Shown: piece after piece, positions 44,316 to 55,286 of the stretch
Layout: each line of letters opens with the position of its first letter
Numbering within the stretch: position 1 is the stretch's first letter
Source of the DNA: Gonocerus acuteangulatus
Lineage: Eukaryota > Arthropoda > Insecta > Hemiptera > Coreidae
Reading direction: 5' to 3'
DNA length: 64,000 nucleotides
NCBI GenBank assembly: GCA_946811695.1
Contig: OX328126.1
Location: forward strand, 86,933,536 to 86,997,535
Program-made: the position numbers and the translations under genes
The notes under the pieces: model-generated
The model's input: only the letters and a program-made list of their open reading frames with translations
Databases searched by the model: none
Told to the model about the DNA's origin: nothing

Positions 44316-44898
44316 TGAAGAACTTAATGAATGTTAGTAACCTTTTCATTAATTTCTCTCAAAAAGCCGGGACTAGGAACTTCTGACGAAATCAAATCTT
44401 GCGAAATCATTGGACAGTCCAATCAAGATTTTTAAGAAATTTGTTATATTTTATAATGTTCTATTTTTTCTTATCGGGGATAAGTTTTAAATTTTGAGAT
44501 ATTTATTAAAAAAATCGAAAGTTCTAAAACTATTCATGGATTTTAATGTAATTCGTTATTATTTCAATATTTCTTCTTATTCAAATATAACCCAAATTAT
44601 TATGCTAATTTGCATGAGTGTAGATCATGACGAGAAATGCTAGAGTCCCTAAGATGTAGCGGGCGTACCTAAATTCTGATTGCCTTCATATTGGGCTGAC
44701 TTCATTCGCCGTGTTTCATATCTACTGCAAGTCCCCCGTACATCCGTCCTCTGAGCATACTAGGGGTCTCTCGGTGTTACGCATAATCCATTATCAGTAC
44801 TCTGCAGTAAGATATTACATGTTTTCTGATGTTAACAAATTAAGCAGTACACCTCATCAACCAGTGTCCCTCTCTAATTCCATGATGATTTGTTGCAG
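44316..44898. other. Intron 3' part before the third exon
   Basis: No repeat recognised. The acceptor is GATTTGTTGCAG. The tract before it is only moderately pyrimidine-rich (GTCCCTCTCTAATTCC about 30 bp upstream). Confidence 0.5.
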
Positions 44899-45045
44899 GA
44901 GTGAAGACGGAACTGAAGAGCCACTACCGAGGACACAAGATGTCCCTTTGGCTTAACCTCATTCCCCAGCTTCATCAGCCAGGTCTGGAAGAGCTCAGCA
45001 TGCGGCATCATCACTTCCAAGAAGAGGGGGCACAATATTACGACG
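44899..45045 (+). CDS. Nlg: Neuroligin exon: post-hydrolase segment
   Basis: This 147-nt exon (a multiple of three) completes the split Gly codon from 30801 (G|GA) and ends one base into the next Gly codon (G|GT) before donor GTAAGG. It encodes (G)VKTELKSHYRGHKMSLWL, NLIPQLHQPG, LEELSMRHHHFQEEG and AQYYDG. The YRGHKMSLWLNLIPQLH block is a hallmark of insect neuroligins, lying after the hydrolase core and before the stalk. Acceptor is TGTTGCAG. Skipping this exon would keep the frame, since it is phase 1 at both ends, though I have no evidence that it occurs. Introns of 14.1 and 9.3 kb flank it. Confidence 0.94.
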
Positions 45046-45474
45046 GTAAGGAACAGTTCATTAATGCCAGATTTACCTTTTACCATAATTAAATAAAAGA
45101 TCTTTTACCTTAATTCTTAGTGTTAAATGGAAACTAAACCAGATCTACCGGCTACGCGATTCAATGGAACAACATTTGGTTTAAGTAATGTCCCTCTGTC
45201 TAGACAGAAGGCTAAGCAAGAATACGGAGAACATCTCTATTCCAAAAACTCACTATGATGGACGCAAGAAGCTCACATGACATGATGACACTCTTTCCTC
45301 GCAATATACAGGACGAGAACGACAGAGACCGGGAGACAGGGAGAGAGACAGAGAGAGGGAGATGGTTCTAAACGAAGTAATGGACCCATCAGTTTCGATA
45401 AGCCGCCCTTTTATCGGAGGGCAAATTACTTTTTAATGATTCCTCTAGGCCCCGCAGCCCTAGCGGCACCATCT
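45046..45474. other. Intron 5' part after the third exon
   Basis: Donor GTAAGG followed by AT-rich sequence and a purine-rich AGAGAGACAGAGAGAGG patch near 45320-45360. No gene. Confidence 0.45.
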
Positions 45475-46110
45475 AGAGGAACCTCCTTCACTCCCTCCTA
45501 TCCCTACACCAGCATCTAGAGGCACCACCTTCACTACCTCCTGTCCCTACAATAGTATCTAGAGGCACCTCCTTCACTCCCTCCTATCCCTACACCAGCA
45601 TCTAGCGGCACCTCCTTCACTCCCTCCTAGCCCTACACCAGCATTTAGCGACATCTAGCGGCACCTCCTTCACTCCCTCCTATCCCTACACCAGCATCTA
45701 GCGGCACCTCCTTCACTCCCTCCTATCCCTACACCAGCATCTAGCGGCACCTCCTTCACTCCCTCCTATCCATACACCACCATCTAGCGGCACCGTCTTC
45801 ACTCCTTCCTATCCCGACACCAGCATCCAGCAGCACCTCCTTCACTCCCTCCTATCCTACACCAGCATCTAGCACTATGTAGAGGCACCGCCTTCACTCC
45901 CTCCTATCCCGACACCAGTATCTAGCAGCACCGCCTTCACTCCCTCCTATTCCTGCGCCAGCATCCAGCGGCACATCCTTCACTTCCTCCTATCCCAACA
46001 CCACCAGCGGCAAGTCCTTCACTCCCTCCTATCCCTACACTAGCATCTAGCGATACCTCCTTCAATCCCTCCTATCCCTACACCACCATCCATCACCATC
46101 TAGTTCACTG
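45475..46110. repeat. 43-bp minisatellite, degenerate
   Basis: Around 15 units of CAGCATCTAGCGGCACCTCC followed by TTCACTCCCTCCTATCCCTA. Units vary in length and spacing, with partial duplications (for example at 45640-45660). Much more GC-rich than the surrounding intron. Confidence 0.93.
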
Positions 46111-46526
46111 CCTCCTATCCATACAGGGAACGACACGAGTAATCATAAACATGCTAATTAAAACGTCTGATGCTAATTAAGAATTATGTTAATTTTCTAG
46201 CGCAATGTTTACAAGGTGATACCCCGAGCGGCGAAGGTATAACGACTACAGAACGAGGATAATCCAGGAGAAAAGTGCCAGCTCTAATTTGTCTCGAGAT
46301 ACTTACAGAGGAGATGGGTGGGGAGGGGATAGGAAGGGGGGGGGGATGTGTTAGAATAGAGGTCTTCATTGGAAGGAGAGGGGATGAAGAAGGTACAGTA
46401 GATAGCTAGTTGGAATTAGGTCTTGTTCCATCTTACACGAGCAGATTAGGCTTAGCCTCGCCCAAAATATCATCTTGTAATGTCTTTCTCTTTTTATGCT
46501 CAACTTCTTCTTCTCTCCTTTCTTTC
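46111..46526. other. Intronic spacer between two minisatellites
   Basis: No gene or transposon seen. Confidence 0.35.
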
Positions 46527-47510
46527 TATCTCATTACGTACTTCCCTTACTATTTCTAAGGTAACCAGCAAAGGGTCATCCAGGAATAGGCTTTACTATC
46601 TCATTACATACTTCCCTTACTATTTCTCAGGTAACCAGCGAAGGTTCATCCAGGAATAGGCTTTACTATCTCTTTACATACTTTCCTTACTATTTCTCAG
46701 GTAACCAGCGAAGGTTCATCCAGGAACAGGCTTTATTATCTCATTACATACTTCCCTTACTATTTCTCAGGTAACCAGCGAAGGTTCATCCAGGAATAGG
46801 CTTTACTATCTCATTACATACTTCCCTTACTATTTCTCAGGTAACCAGCGAAGGTTCATCCAGGAACAGGCTTTACTATCTCATTACATACTTCCCTTAC
46901 TATTTTTCACGTAACCAGCGAAGGTTCATCCAGGAATAGGCTTTACTATCTCATTACATACTTCCCTTACTATTTATCAGGTAACCAGCGAACGTTCATC
47001 CAGGAACATTCTTTACTATCTCATTACATACTTCCCTTACTATTTCTCAGGTAACCACAGCGAAGGTTCATCCAGGAACATTCTTTACTATCTCATTACA
47101 TACTTCCCTTACTATTTCTCAGGTAACCAGCAAAGGGTCATCCAGTAACAGGCTTTACTATCTCATTACATACTTCCCTTACTATTTCTCAGGTAACCAG
47201 CGAAGGTTCATCCAGGAATAGGCTTTACTATCTCATTACATACTTCCCTTACTATTTCTCAGGTAACCAGCGAAGGTTCATCCAGGAATAGGCTTTACTA
47301 TCTCATTACATACTTCCCTTACTATTTCTCAGGTAACCAGCGAACGTTCATCCAGGAACATTCTTTACTATCTCATTACATACTTCCCTTACTATTTCTC
47401 AGGTAACCAGCGAAGGTTCATCCAGGAACAGGCTTTACTATCTCATTACATACTTCCCTTACTATTTCTAAGGTAACCAGCGAAGGTTCATCCAGGAACA
47501 GGCTTTACTA
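46527..47510. repeat. 70-bp minisatellite, 14 copies
   Basis: Each unit contains TACTTCCCTTACTATTTCTC, then AGGTAACCAGCGAAGGTTCA and TCCAGGAATAGGCTTTAC. Nearly all units carry a pyrimidine tract followed by CAGGTAAC, so each looks like both an acceptor and a donor splice motif at one point. Copies differ at a few positions (ATAGG, ACAGG or ACATT). Confidence 0.97.
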
Positions 47511-47774
47511 GCCACACAAATTACCTGCTCATAACTGCTGTAATTATTGTTTCATTGCAATGAAATTTCGCTAAAAGATACATTCAGTTAACTATAAAAT
47601 TTAACTTATAATTTGTACTTTAGAAAACATCACTACAAAATGAAGTTATTAATGTGTATCGGGGTTGTACAAAAATCATTCAGAATGATGAGTAATGAAT
47701 AAATCTATTATTTCATTATGAATAATTTTTCATTCATTATTCAGTAGTGAATGTATTTCCCAGCGAGGCAGTTT

Positions 47775-47879
47775 AAAAACGTTATTAGATTTTAATATTA
47801 CTTATTTATGATAATTTTGATTTTCTAGATGCAGAAAATAGGTTTAGCAAGGCAAGCCTGGTAGTTATTATTTACACAC

Positions 47880-47945
<66 letters not shown>

Positions 47946-48200
47946 AAAAGCTGTTACCAGGCTTGCCTTGGTAAACCTATTTTCTGCATCTAGATAATCA
48001 AAATTAAATTAGAAATCAAATAAGTAATATTAAAATATAATAACGCAAGTCTGCAACTGTTTGGGTTTACAATTTCAAACCCGTAAACTCCAAACAGTCC
48101 TCAACGATTTTGACTTAGGTTATGGCACTCCCCGTATCAAAAGGTACCTGTGTCCCAAGTTTGGTCAAAATCGGTCAAACGTCGTGAGTTTGTGTCAAAA
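47775..48200. mobile_element. Two Helitron remnants tail-to-tail
   Basis: The left piece runs toward TTCTAGATGCAGAAAATAGG and GCAAGGCAAGCCTGGTA. The right piece is its complement, TACCAGGCTTGCCTTGGTAA then CCTATTTTCTGCATCTAGA. Between them lies a (TA)n(TG)n tract (about 47877-47942). To the right the Helitron body GTTTGGTCAAAATCGGTCAA continues in reverse. The CTAG terminus is lost on both. Confidence 0.78.
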
Positions 48201-48207
48201 CAGACAG

Positions 48208-48210
<3 letters not shown>

Positions 48211-48293
<83 letters not shown>
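48211..48293. repeat. (AT)n microsatellite
   Basis: More than 35 AT units replacing the expected Helitron 5' end after CAGACAGCTG. Confidence 0.97.
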
Positions 48294-48295
<2 letters not shown>

Positions 48296-48869
48296 CAAAT
48301 TTAAATCAATGTCTCTTTTGTAACGCTTCAATAATAACGACATTACTAAATTGCGTTGACGTTTTTCTCCTAGCCGAATCCCAACTATACCTGTCTTCGT
48401 ATATTTCATTATTTATTTTGTTATTTTAAACTATTTAATGTTATTCCCTCCCCCCTCTGAATATTGTATCATCATTGCCCCAATCCAATTATAATTTATG
48501 TACATATTTACTTATGTTTTATTTTATTATTTAGGACCACTAATAATATTTTTATTCGTTTTTATATGCTTTTGTTTTTTCTTTATTTATATTTATATTT
48601 TTAGGTTAAATTTGTTTTTTTTTGTTTTTTTTTTTGGCTTTTTAATGGCATGTCAACCCTTTAAGGTCATTAACGCCATTCCTTTGATTGATAATTATTG
48701 TTTAGAGATTACACATATACATAGATACACACACACACACACTCATATACACACATACATCCATACACGTACATATGCATATCAGTGTCATTTAGCCATG
48801 CTTACGGAGGTATTTTTAATTTAATGTGTAACTAAATTTTGTTGTATTGAATTTTTATATAAGGTTGAA
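48294..48869. other. Repeat-derived spacer
   Basis: Holds a fragment of the GCCGAATCCCAACC family (about 48358-48410). It also holds a phrase, TCAACCCTTTAAGGTCATTA, near 48652 that recurs near 31995 and 35740 inside HINE copies. A CA/TACA tract lies near 48717-48775. It may include the 3' UTR of the Jockey-like element on the minus strand. Confidence 0.5.
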
Positions 48870-49604
48870 TTAAATTTTGTCAATTAACTTCGAGGCATTT
48901 AAAAAGTTGAAAAGCCGCTCTACTTGATTACTATCGTCGCCTAGAATTTCATCTAAGGAGTCAGGTAGTTGGTGTTGTTCTTTTAGTTGTTCATAAGCAC
49001 GGCAATTCGTTAGAATGTGTTTATCAGTGAGTAGCACATTGCATGAGCTGCAAATTGGCGGAGGTTCCTTTGACATGAGAAAGGAATGGGTGAGGTTTGT
49101 ATGGCCAATTCTCATACGGGTTAACACTACTTCCTTTCTTCTTGTGCCATTTGTTGATGTCTTCCATGATTTAACACATCTCTTTATTTCTCTGAGTTTG
49201 TTTTCCCTTACTTGTTGCCAAACAGTTTGCCATGTATTCCAAATCAAGTCTTTCGAGTGGGCCATTAAATCAAATTTTGAAACTTTATAGAAAGGCATAC
49301 CTTCTCTAATTGCTTTCCTTGCCAAGGTGTCAACTTGTTCATTTTTATTTATTCCGCAATGTCCTGGAATCCATACAAATGTAACCTTTTGTTCCTTTAA
49401 ATTTAGCTCGTAAATTCTTTTAAATATATTCACTATTATGGGATGCGATGAATATGGATCACCTATAGCAAGGAGAGCAGATAGAGAATCTGTAAATATT
49501 GTTAAATGGGATTTTGTTGGAAAATTAATATTCAGGGCTTTGTCAGTTGTGTATGTTCGCTCTCCCAGCGATCTGCAGTAACTATACAGCTGAGCTACTA
49601 GCAA
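48870..49604 (-). pseudogene. Jockey-like ORF2: RNase H and C-terminal tail
   Basis: An uninterrupted 244-codon minus-strand frame, 5'-truncated. RNase H residues are visible: IFTDSLSALLAIGD (Asp), VTFVWIPGHCGINKNEQVD (GH and Asp) and TLARKA. The tail follows with TWQTVWQQVRENKLREIKR, VVLTRMRIGHTNLTHSFLM and a knuckle, CSSCNVLLTDKHILTNC. Related to, but distinct from, the family at 4356-5975 and 42301-42660: the C-terminus reads DDSNQVERLFNFL instead of TDGSPHISIILHF. Intactness suggests a younger insertion. Reverse transcriptase and endonuclease are absent. Confidence 0.9.
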
Positions 49605-50577
49605 TTAAATTTGTTTATTGTTATTGTTTTGGGACGAAGTCCCAGAATAAAGTATTTTTATCATCATCACCATTATCATCAACAATAAATTGATATACTT
49701 TAATGAAATTAGGCTGCAGGGAGGAGGTATGAAATATATCAAATCTACCAGAGAATCCCTTGATGTCGACATCCCTTGTCCCCTTGTACATCCAGAGAAC
49801 GGCACGAATTCCTAAACCGAGGATCAAGAGCAGGACTATTAGTTTGAAGAGATATATTACGGACTCCAATTATTGTAATGTTGAACAGCGGACATGTTCA
49901 ACATACAAGCTATGCACGCCATCTGCAGGCTCACGATGCAATTTACAGCTTGAATTAGTTACAAATAGCTACTACTAACACTCTCTAGTGGGAAATACAC
50001 AAACTAATTCTGCACGAGTGCTCACTCTAATCTAAACAACTTTGTCATATTTCGCTTTGTGTTGTATCTATTTTCCGCTCTACTTATTCCTTCATAATCC
50101 ATTTCACATCTCTCAAAATATATTTTCGAGCCATTTCGAGTAATTTTCTCTATAGGTAATATTGCATGGTTGGTATTAAAACAAACGTATTAAAATGTTT
50201 TATTAATATATATATAAGATAAGTACTTTATATGAGAACTAAGATAAATAAATAATGAATATAAAGAAGTAAATAAAAATATATATAAAAAGTGTTTTTA
50301 TTTTCTAGGTAAATTACATTTACTTTCTATTTAAAAATCCTATAAGATAAATGTATATCTAGAATATAAATTTAATCTTTTTAATGCCTGAAATGTTGTT
50401 TACTAATCGCAGAACGAAATATTTGTTGTTTATTTTTTGGAAGAAATATTTTTTTATAATATTGAGTCATTTAGCTATACTATATTTGTAAGATCTATAA
50501 AGGACTTGCATAGCTGTGAAATGTATATAGTTCTAGTAAGAGGAAGGAATTTTTTTTTTCGTGTATAGTAATCAGCT
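49605..50577. other. Intronic sequence with an 82-codon minus-strand frame
   Basis: The frame at 49621-49869 begins MESVIYLFKLIVLLLILGLG, a predicted hydrophobic helix, and ends DDKNTLFWDFVPKQ. No homologue is recognised. TTATTCTGGGACTTCGTCCC around its end looks like repeat sequence. The rest is AT-rich. Confidence 0.35.
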
Positions 50578-50846
50578 TACGGGGCGAGTTTAACTCAGTG
50601 GACTGAGAGTCAGAGCACTGGACTAATATGCTGGAGGACATGAGTTCAAATCCCGAGCATAGTACTAAAGATTTTTATCTTCTAGTGTCTTCGTTCATGG
50701 GTTGAACTCGGCCTCCCTGACCGTCCCTAGGCCAATATAACCTTTATTTAATATATAAAAGGGTACGTGCAAAGGGGAAAATCAATCGGCCGAAGCATAA
50801 TGGCCAATGTACCTCCCTAGTGTGCGGTTTGGTCATGAAACAGATA
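50578..50846 (+). mobile_element. tRNA-derived SINE, third family, split by a Tigger-like element
   Basis: Starts GGGGCGAGTTTAACTCAGTGG (A box) and has GAGTTCAAATCCCGAGC (B box), followed by an unrelated body with GGGTTGAACTCGGCCTCCC. The body may continue beyond the insertion at 50847-51672, where ATACCTTCTGTCTCTCTGGT follows. Confidence 0.65.
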
Positions 50847-51672
50847 CAGTAGAACCTCTTATATCCGACCTTCCCATATCTGACTCCTCCCGATATCCGA
50901 CCTAGTGCTCGTTGCTGGAGGTTGGGACGAAATCAGTCAAACCACCCTTCAGAAGTCTGGTTTGACCTTGTTTCAATGATGGTCGAAAAAGATTTGACCA
51001 TTATTGAAACAAGACGAATCTGAGACTGAACATGAACCGACATAGACAGAAGAAGAAGTTGAAAAAGCCACAGCAGAAGAATTAAAAAATCGACAAGTGT
51101 ATCATCATGATCTCCAGATGACAGATGTAGAAGAGTGACTTGTTGAAGCTGATGTTTCAGAAGTTACCAATGAAGATCTCAATGATGACTCAATCATTGC
51201 TGTTGTGCAGAACAAAGCCGTGGACGAAGAAATCCACTCGGATGAAGACGAAACCACCAGTGACGGTGTAGTGAGTCATTCTGCTGCTAAGGACGCCTTC
51301 GACGTAGCGATGAAATAAATTGAGCAACATCCAAATGCAACCCCAATGGATGTATTGTTGGCAAAAAAAGTGGAGGGACACTTCCGCAAAGTCAAGATTA
51401 AAAAAATTAAAACAAAAATCCATAACTGAATTCTTTAAATAAAGTATGCTTAAATTTTGTTCATATTTTCAAAAGAGTAAATGTTTGAAATGTGTATATC
51501 AACAGTTTTACAATTACAATACAATAAAGTTGCATTACAGTATGTACGGTACATTATAGCTGGTTTTATAAATTTCGAAGGCGTTTTTTTTTTCGTCCTC
51601 CCGATATCCGACCTTTCGGCCGTTCCAACCATGGCCCGGTCCCGTCATGGTCGGATATGAGAGGTTCTACTG
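50847..51672 (+). mobile_element. pogo/Tigger-like element, TA duplication
   Basis: The ends CAGTAGAACCTCTTATATCC and GGATATGAGAGGTTCTACTG are inverted (24 bp, one mismatch). TA flanks both sides (50845-50846 and 51673-51674). The + strand keeps remnants of the transposase C-terminus: EADVSEVTNEDLNDDSI, DEEIHSDEDE, AKDAFDVAMK, then after an in-frame stop IEQHPNATPMDVLLAKK. These resemble the acidic, helix-rich tail of Tigger DDE transposases. DNA-binding and DDE domains are deleted, so it is nonautonomous. Confidence 0.88.
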
Positions 51673-51783
51673 TACCTCTATACTATCTGCCCCTGAGGCA
51701 GATATACCTTCTGTCTCTCTGGTGGATGTGCTGTCTCGACATAACTCCTGTTGGATGGAAGTCTTAAAGTTATGTTAAAAAAG

Positions 51784-54322
51784 TCCAACTCGCAGGAACT
51801 GCATCATCTTAGCGAGGTTCCGTTCATATCCCTAGTGTCATTTGAAAAGCTTAGAAAAGAAATAAACTTTTTTTTTATATATATCTCGTGAAAATTGTCA
51901 AAATCCTCTCGAACATCTTGAATAAACGTGATATTAAGGCGTCAGGGACACCGACAGTAACTTATACACAGAAGAGGAAATTACACAATTCGGCTCTCAT
52001 TCTAAAGCAAAGCTCCATAAATCAATCCAAAATATGCGTAATAAAGCCTTTTCTAGTGGATACAAAAGAATCAAGAAGAAGTACTCAAGATTGAGTAGAA
52101 TACCCTGCCTAATATAGCCTATATAGAATAATATGCCGAATAAAGCCTATCTAGTATACTAGATAGGCATTCTTCGTCATTTTTTTTTCTATAGATACAG
52201 AAGACAAAAAACAAGTCCTGACGAATAACAAGTCAATATATAGATTAATATACCTAATTAAGTCTATGGAGTAGATACAAATGGACCAAAAACAAGTCTT
52301 GAGGAATCTTGTTTTTTTTTCTAATTAAATACTTTTTATCAATATTTAGTATATAACCTGTGTTGAAAACTATTGATTGCTTATTGATGAATCGGGTTAT
52401 AACTAAGTAGTCTTTATGCATATTTAGTATGTAACCTATTTTTGGAACTATGTTATTTCAGAATCTAGTATAGTTTAAGATATTTTGGCGAATGAAGTAA
52501 TTAAGTTGCTCTCCGCACCCTGCCTGGGCTTTGTATTTGTGTCGGCAGATACCTGGGGTATATTTACAACTCTTGAGGATTAACTCCTAGTAGGTAAATT
52601 TCCTGCGGACCTTCTGTTTCTATGGGCACTGACCGACTCTCTATTCGCTCATAGTATCTAACCCTTGTGAAGTTTATTTTTTGGATTTAGGACTTAATAG
52701 ACATATGTAGACTAAATCATAGCAAGAAGTCTACCTCCGTAGTCGGTTCTTAACTATGTAGACTCGCTAATGTTACCCAATCTTAGATACATCGTAATTA
52801 AAATCCACAGCAAAAACACGACATTTCATCAGAATCCCATGCTTAATAAAACATATATAGAATAATATGCCAAATAAAGCCTATCTAGAGGATAAAAATA
52901 GAGGAAAAACGCCGTTCGTGATTGTAGAAAATCTAACAAGGCATTTCGCTCAGAAATCTCCGAAATATTGTTACTAATTTTACGTATCCTGTTTTATAGC
53001 CAAATAGATTTATATTCTATAATCAATAAGAAAAAACTACTAACAATGGGTAAAAGATGAAAATAGGGAATACCAAGAATAATTCTAAAGAACGAAATCA
53101 ACACCAGTACTGTAATCTAGATATTCATACGGCATCTTCGAATTCTAACAAAAAAATATTGCTTCTAATTATACGTATCCTGTTTACTGACAAATACATT
53201 TGACTGCTATAAGGAAGTACAAAAATAACGAGCAGTGAAAAAAAAACTGCGGGAAACACACAAATAGACCCGTTTAAATAAACGAAACTAACTAACTAAC
53301 TAAGTTTTAAGCACTTATTTCTCCTAATGTGACGACCCCATCAAACATTTCTTCAAAACATTTTTTGTAGAAAATTTAGTAAGCTTTCGATCTGTTACAT
53401 TTCACTTGCCACAATTTCCTAACCCTTTTCGAGATATTAAGGAAAATATACGAAGGGGGCCTAATAGATATTCATACGGCATGTGAGAATCCCAAGATTC
53501 CGCAAAAATAAAATATTGTTTCTCATTATACATATCCTGTTTTATTGGCAAATACATTTGACTACTATAAGCCATTGCAAACACTAGGGAATATGAAGTA
53601 TTAAGCACTTATTATTTCGATTGACATCACCTAATCAAAAATTGTTTCAGAATCTTTTTTGTAGAGAATTTAGAAAACTTTCAAATAGTTTCTATCCATT
53701 TATCAAAATTTCCCAACCGTGTTCGAGATAATTATGAAAGCATACGAAGTTCCCAAAACTTTTCATGTTTGTTCATAAAATATTTTATTCTAACCCTTCC
53801 TTAACTCCAAACATAACCAAAAGTATAACATGTTAGTTTTGATGAAGTTCAAACATGCAAAAAATGTTTCAACTGAATCCCATGATTGTAAGTACTCAAT
53901 CCAAAAACGTTATTCAGCAACTATTTTTCCAATTTTCTCGAAAACGGTTAAAGCTATCGCCTTAAAAATGGTGTCATTCGTTTTCCTAGGCCAAGACGCC
54001 TATAAAACGAGTACTTGCATGCATATGAAGTAAGCGGAACGATTTTTTTTCGTGCGAAATTCGCTCCAAAACCCATGTTCCTGGTGGGCGGATTCTGCTG
54101 ACTAACGAACTTGACCTTTCAAATTAGACGAAAGATTTTTGTACCAAATTTCATCAAAATCGGCCCGTTATTCGCTGAGCTATGCCGCGAACAGACATAT
54201 ATATATATACAAATTTGAACCACCGTCATTTTGGGTCTCTAGGGTTTCTGAAACGCAAAATTTTCTAGTCGGCACTTCCGGATTGTTTCATGAGATCAAC
54301 CTTATAAGCGGGGTTCCTCCCA
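51784..54322 (+). mobile_element. HINE-like family 1, copy e
   Basis: 5' end TCCAACTCGCAGGAACTGCA at 51784. Colinear with the reverse copy at 16924-21339, without that copy's MITE and retrotransposon insertions, so it serves as the empty-site reference. It ends at TAAGCGGGGTTCCTCCC, losing the final hairpin half and CTAA. Its truncated end lies about 70 bp upstream of the neuroligin exon acceptor at 54394. Confidence 0.78.
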
Positions 54323-54394
54323 ATAAAGAAGAAGAAATAATTGTTTTTATGTCTGTTGCATTCATCAGGTTTCCTAATGGATTACATGTTGCAG

Positions 54395-54647
54395 GTTCCG
54401 TGCGGCCTCAGAGCTTGCAACGTCCAGTCCTTGCAACACAGCCTCCTACAACATCAACGAGTACTTCAACAACATCAACATCATCTCCTAGACCGGAAGT
54501 AGACTCCAGCTCGACGGAATGTCCACCGAACTCTACAGCAGGACCAGCAGCGAGGCCTGCTACCAACAGCAATTCACTGCTGAGGAAGTTAGCATCCAGT
54601 CATTATCAAAGCTACACCACTGCCCTAACTGTCACCATTGCTGTCGG
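54395..54647 (+). CDS. Nlg: Neuroligin exon: Ser/Thr/Pro stalk and start of TM helix
   Basis: This 253-nt exon begins with GT, completing the Gly codon from 45045, after acceptor ACATGTTGCAG. It ends two bases into a Gly codon before donor GTAAAG. It encodes (G)SVRPQSLQRPVLATQ, a low-complexity stalk rich in Thr/Ser (TSTSTSTTSTSS), PNST (N-glycosylation sequon) and one Cys, and then LASSHYQSYTTALTVTIAVG. SHYQSYTTALTVTIAVG is the conserved juxtamembrane and transmembrane start of insect neuroligins. The helix must be finished by the next exon, which I do not find before 64000. An AG at 54367-54368 upstream would shift the frame, so the downstream acceptor is preferred. Confidence 0.95.
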
Positions 54648-54753
54648 GTAAAGCATCCATTTCCTTTAATATACATGTTGACAATATACATACATTTAAG
54701 AAGAAATAAAAGAGAAACAATATTTTCTATGATAATTTCGAGGCCATTATGTC

Positions 54754-55004
54754 GTCGATACTAAAGCAAACTAACGAATATGAAAATCACCACTTTTCAG
54801 AGTGGAAAAGTATTTATTCATAACTTTTTTTTGGACAGTCAAATATTCGGCAGATTTGACCTTTTGATAGTGGAATACTTTCCCTTTAATAGAGTGAAGT
54901 CAGATTGAAGAATTTGCCGTAAATAAGTCCAGCAGAAATTATTAAAGATGGACAATGAAAGATGCATTTTTTCATATTCGTTAGTTTGCATTTGTATCGA
55001 CGAT
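54754..55004. mobile_element. ~250-bp MITE, copy 2
   Basis: The ends TCGTCGATACTAAAGCAAAC and GTTTGCATTTGTATCGACGA are inverted. The body, including ATTCGGCAGATTTGACCTTT, is nearly identical to 23208-23463 except for a small deletion. It lies 107 bp after the fourth exon. Confidence 0.87.
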
Positions 55005-55286
55005 ATACTGAAAGCCTACAGTGGCGGAAATTACTCACTCTACCTCTTCGACTTCTGCTCAGGAAGATCTATTAAAATCAGACAAAAAATTTGTTCTTAT
55101 TTTAAGTATTTTGTTTTTCTAGCAGATTCATTTTACTGCATAAAATAAATGATAAAAACCTAAGAACAATAAAACACTAAAAAATTCAACGATTTTTTTC
55201 ATTTATCAAGGTTATTTATTATAGTTAGTTTTTTTTTCTAATTTTATTCCAAGGAATTTTAATGTGTCAGTGTGTCTAATGTTCGT

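Noticed and set aside
49621..49869. 82-codon minus-strand frame with a hydrophobic N-terminus, as a small membrane protein gene
   Set aside because: No homologue recognised, no splice or promoter evidence, and its 3' part looks like repeat sequence. Kept only as a description.
54368..54394. Alternative acceptor (TTCATCAG) 26 bp upstream of the stalk exon
   Set aside because: It would shift the reading frame and abolish the conserved SVRPQ and SHYQSYTTAL sequence.
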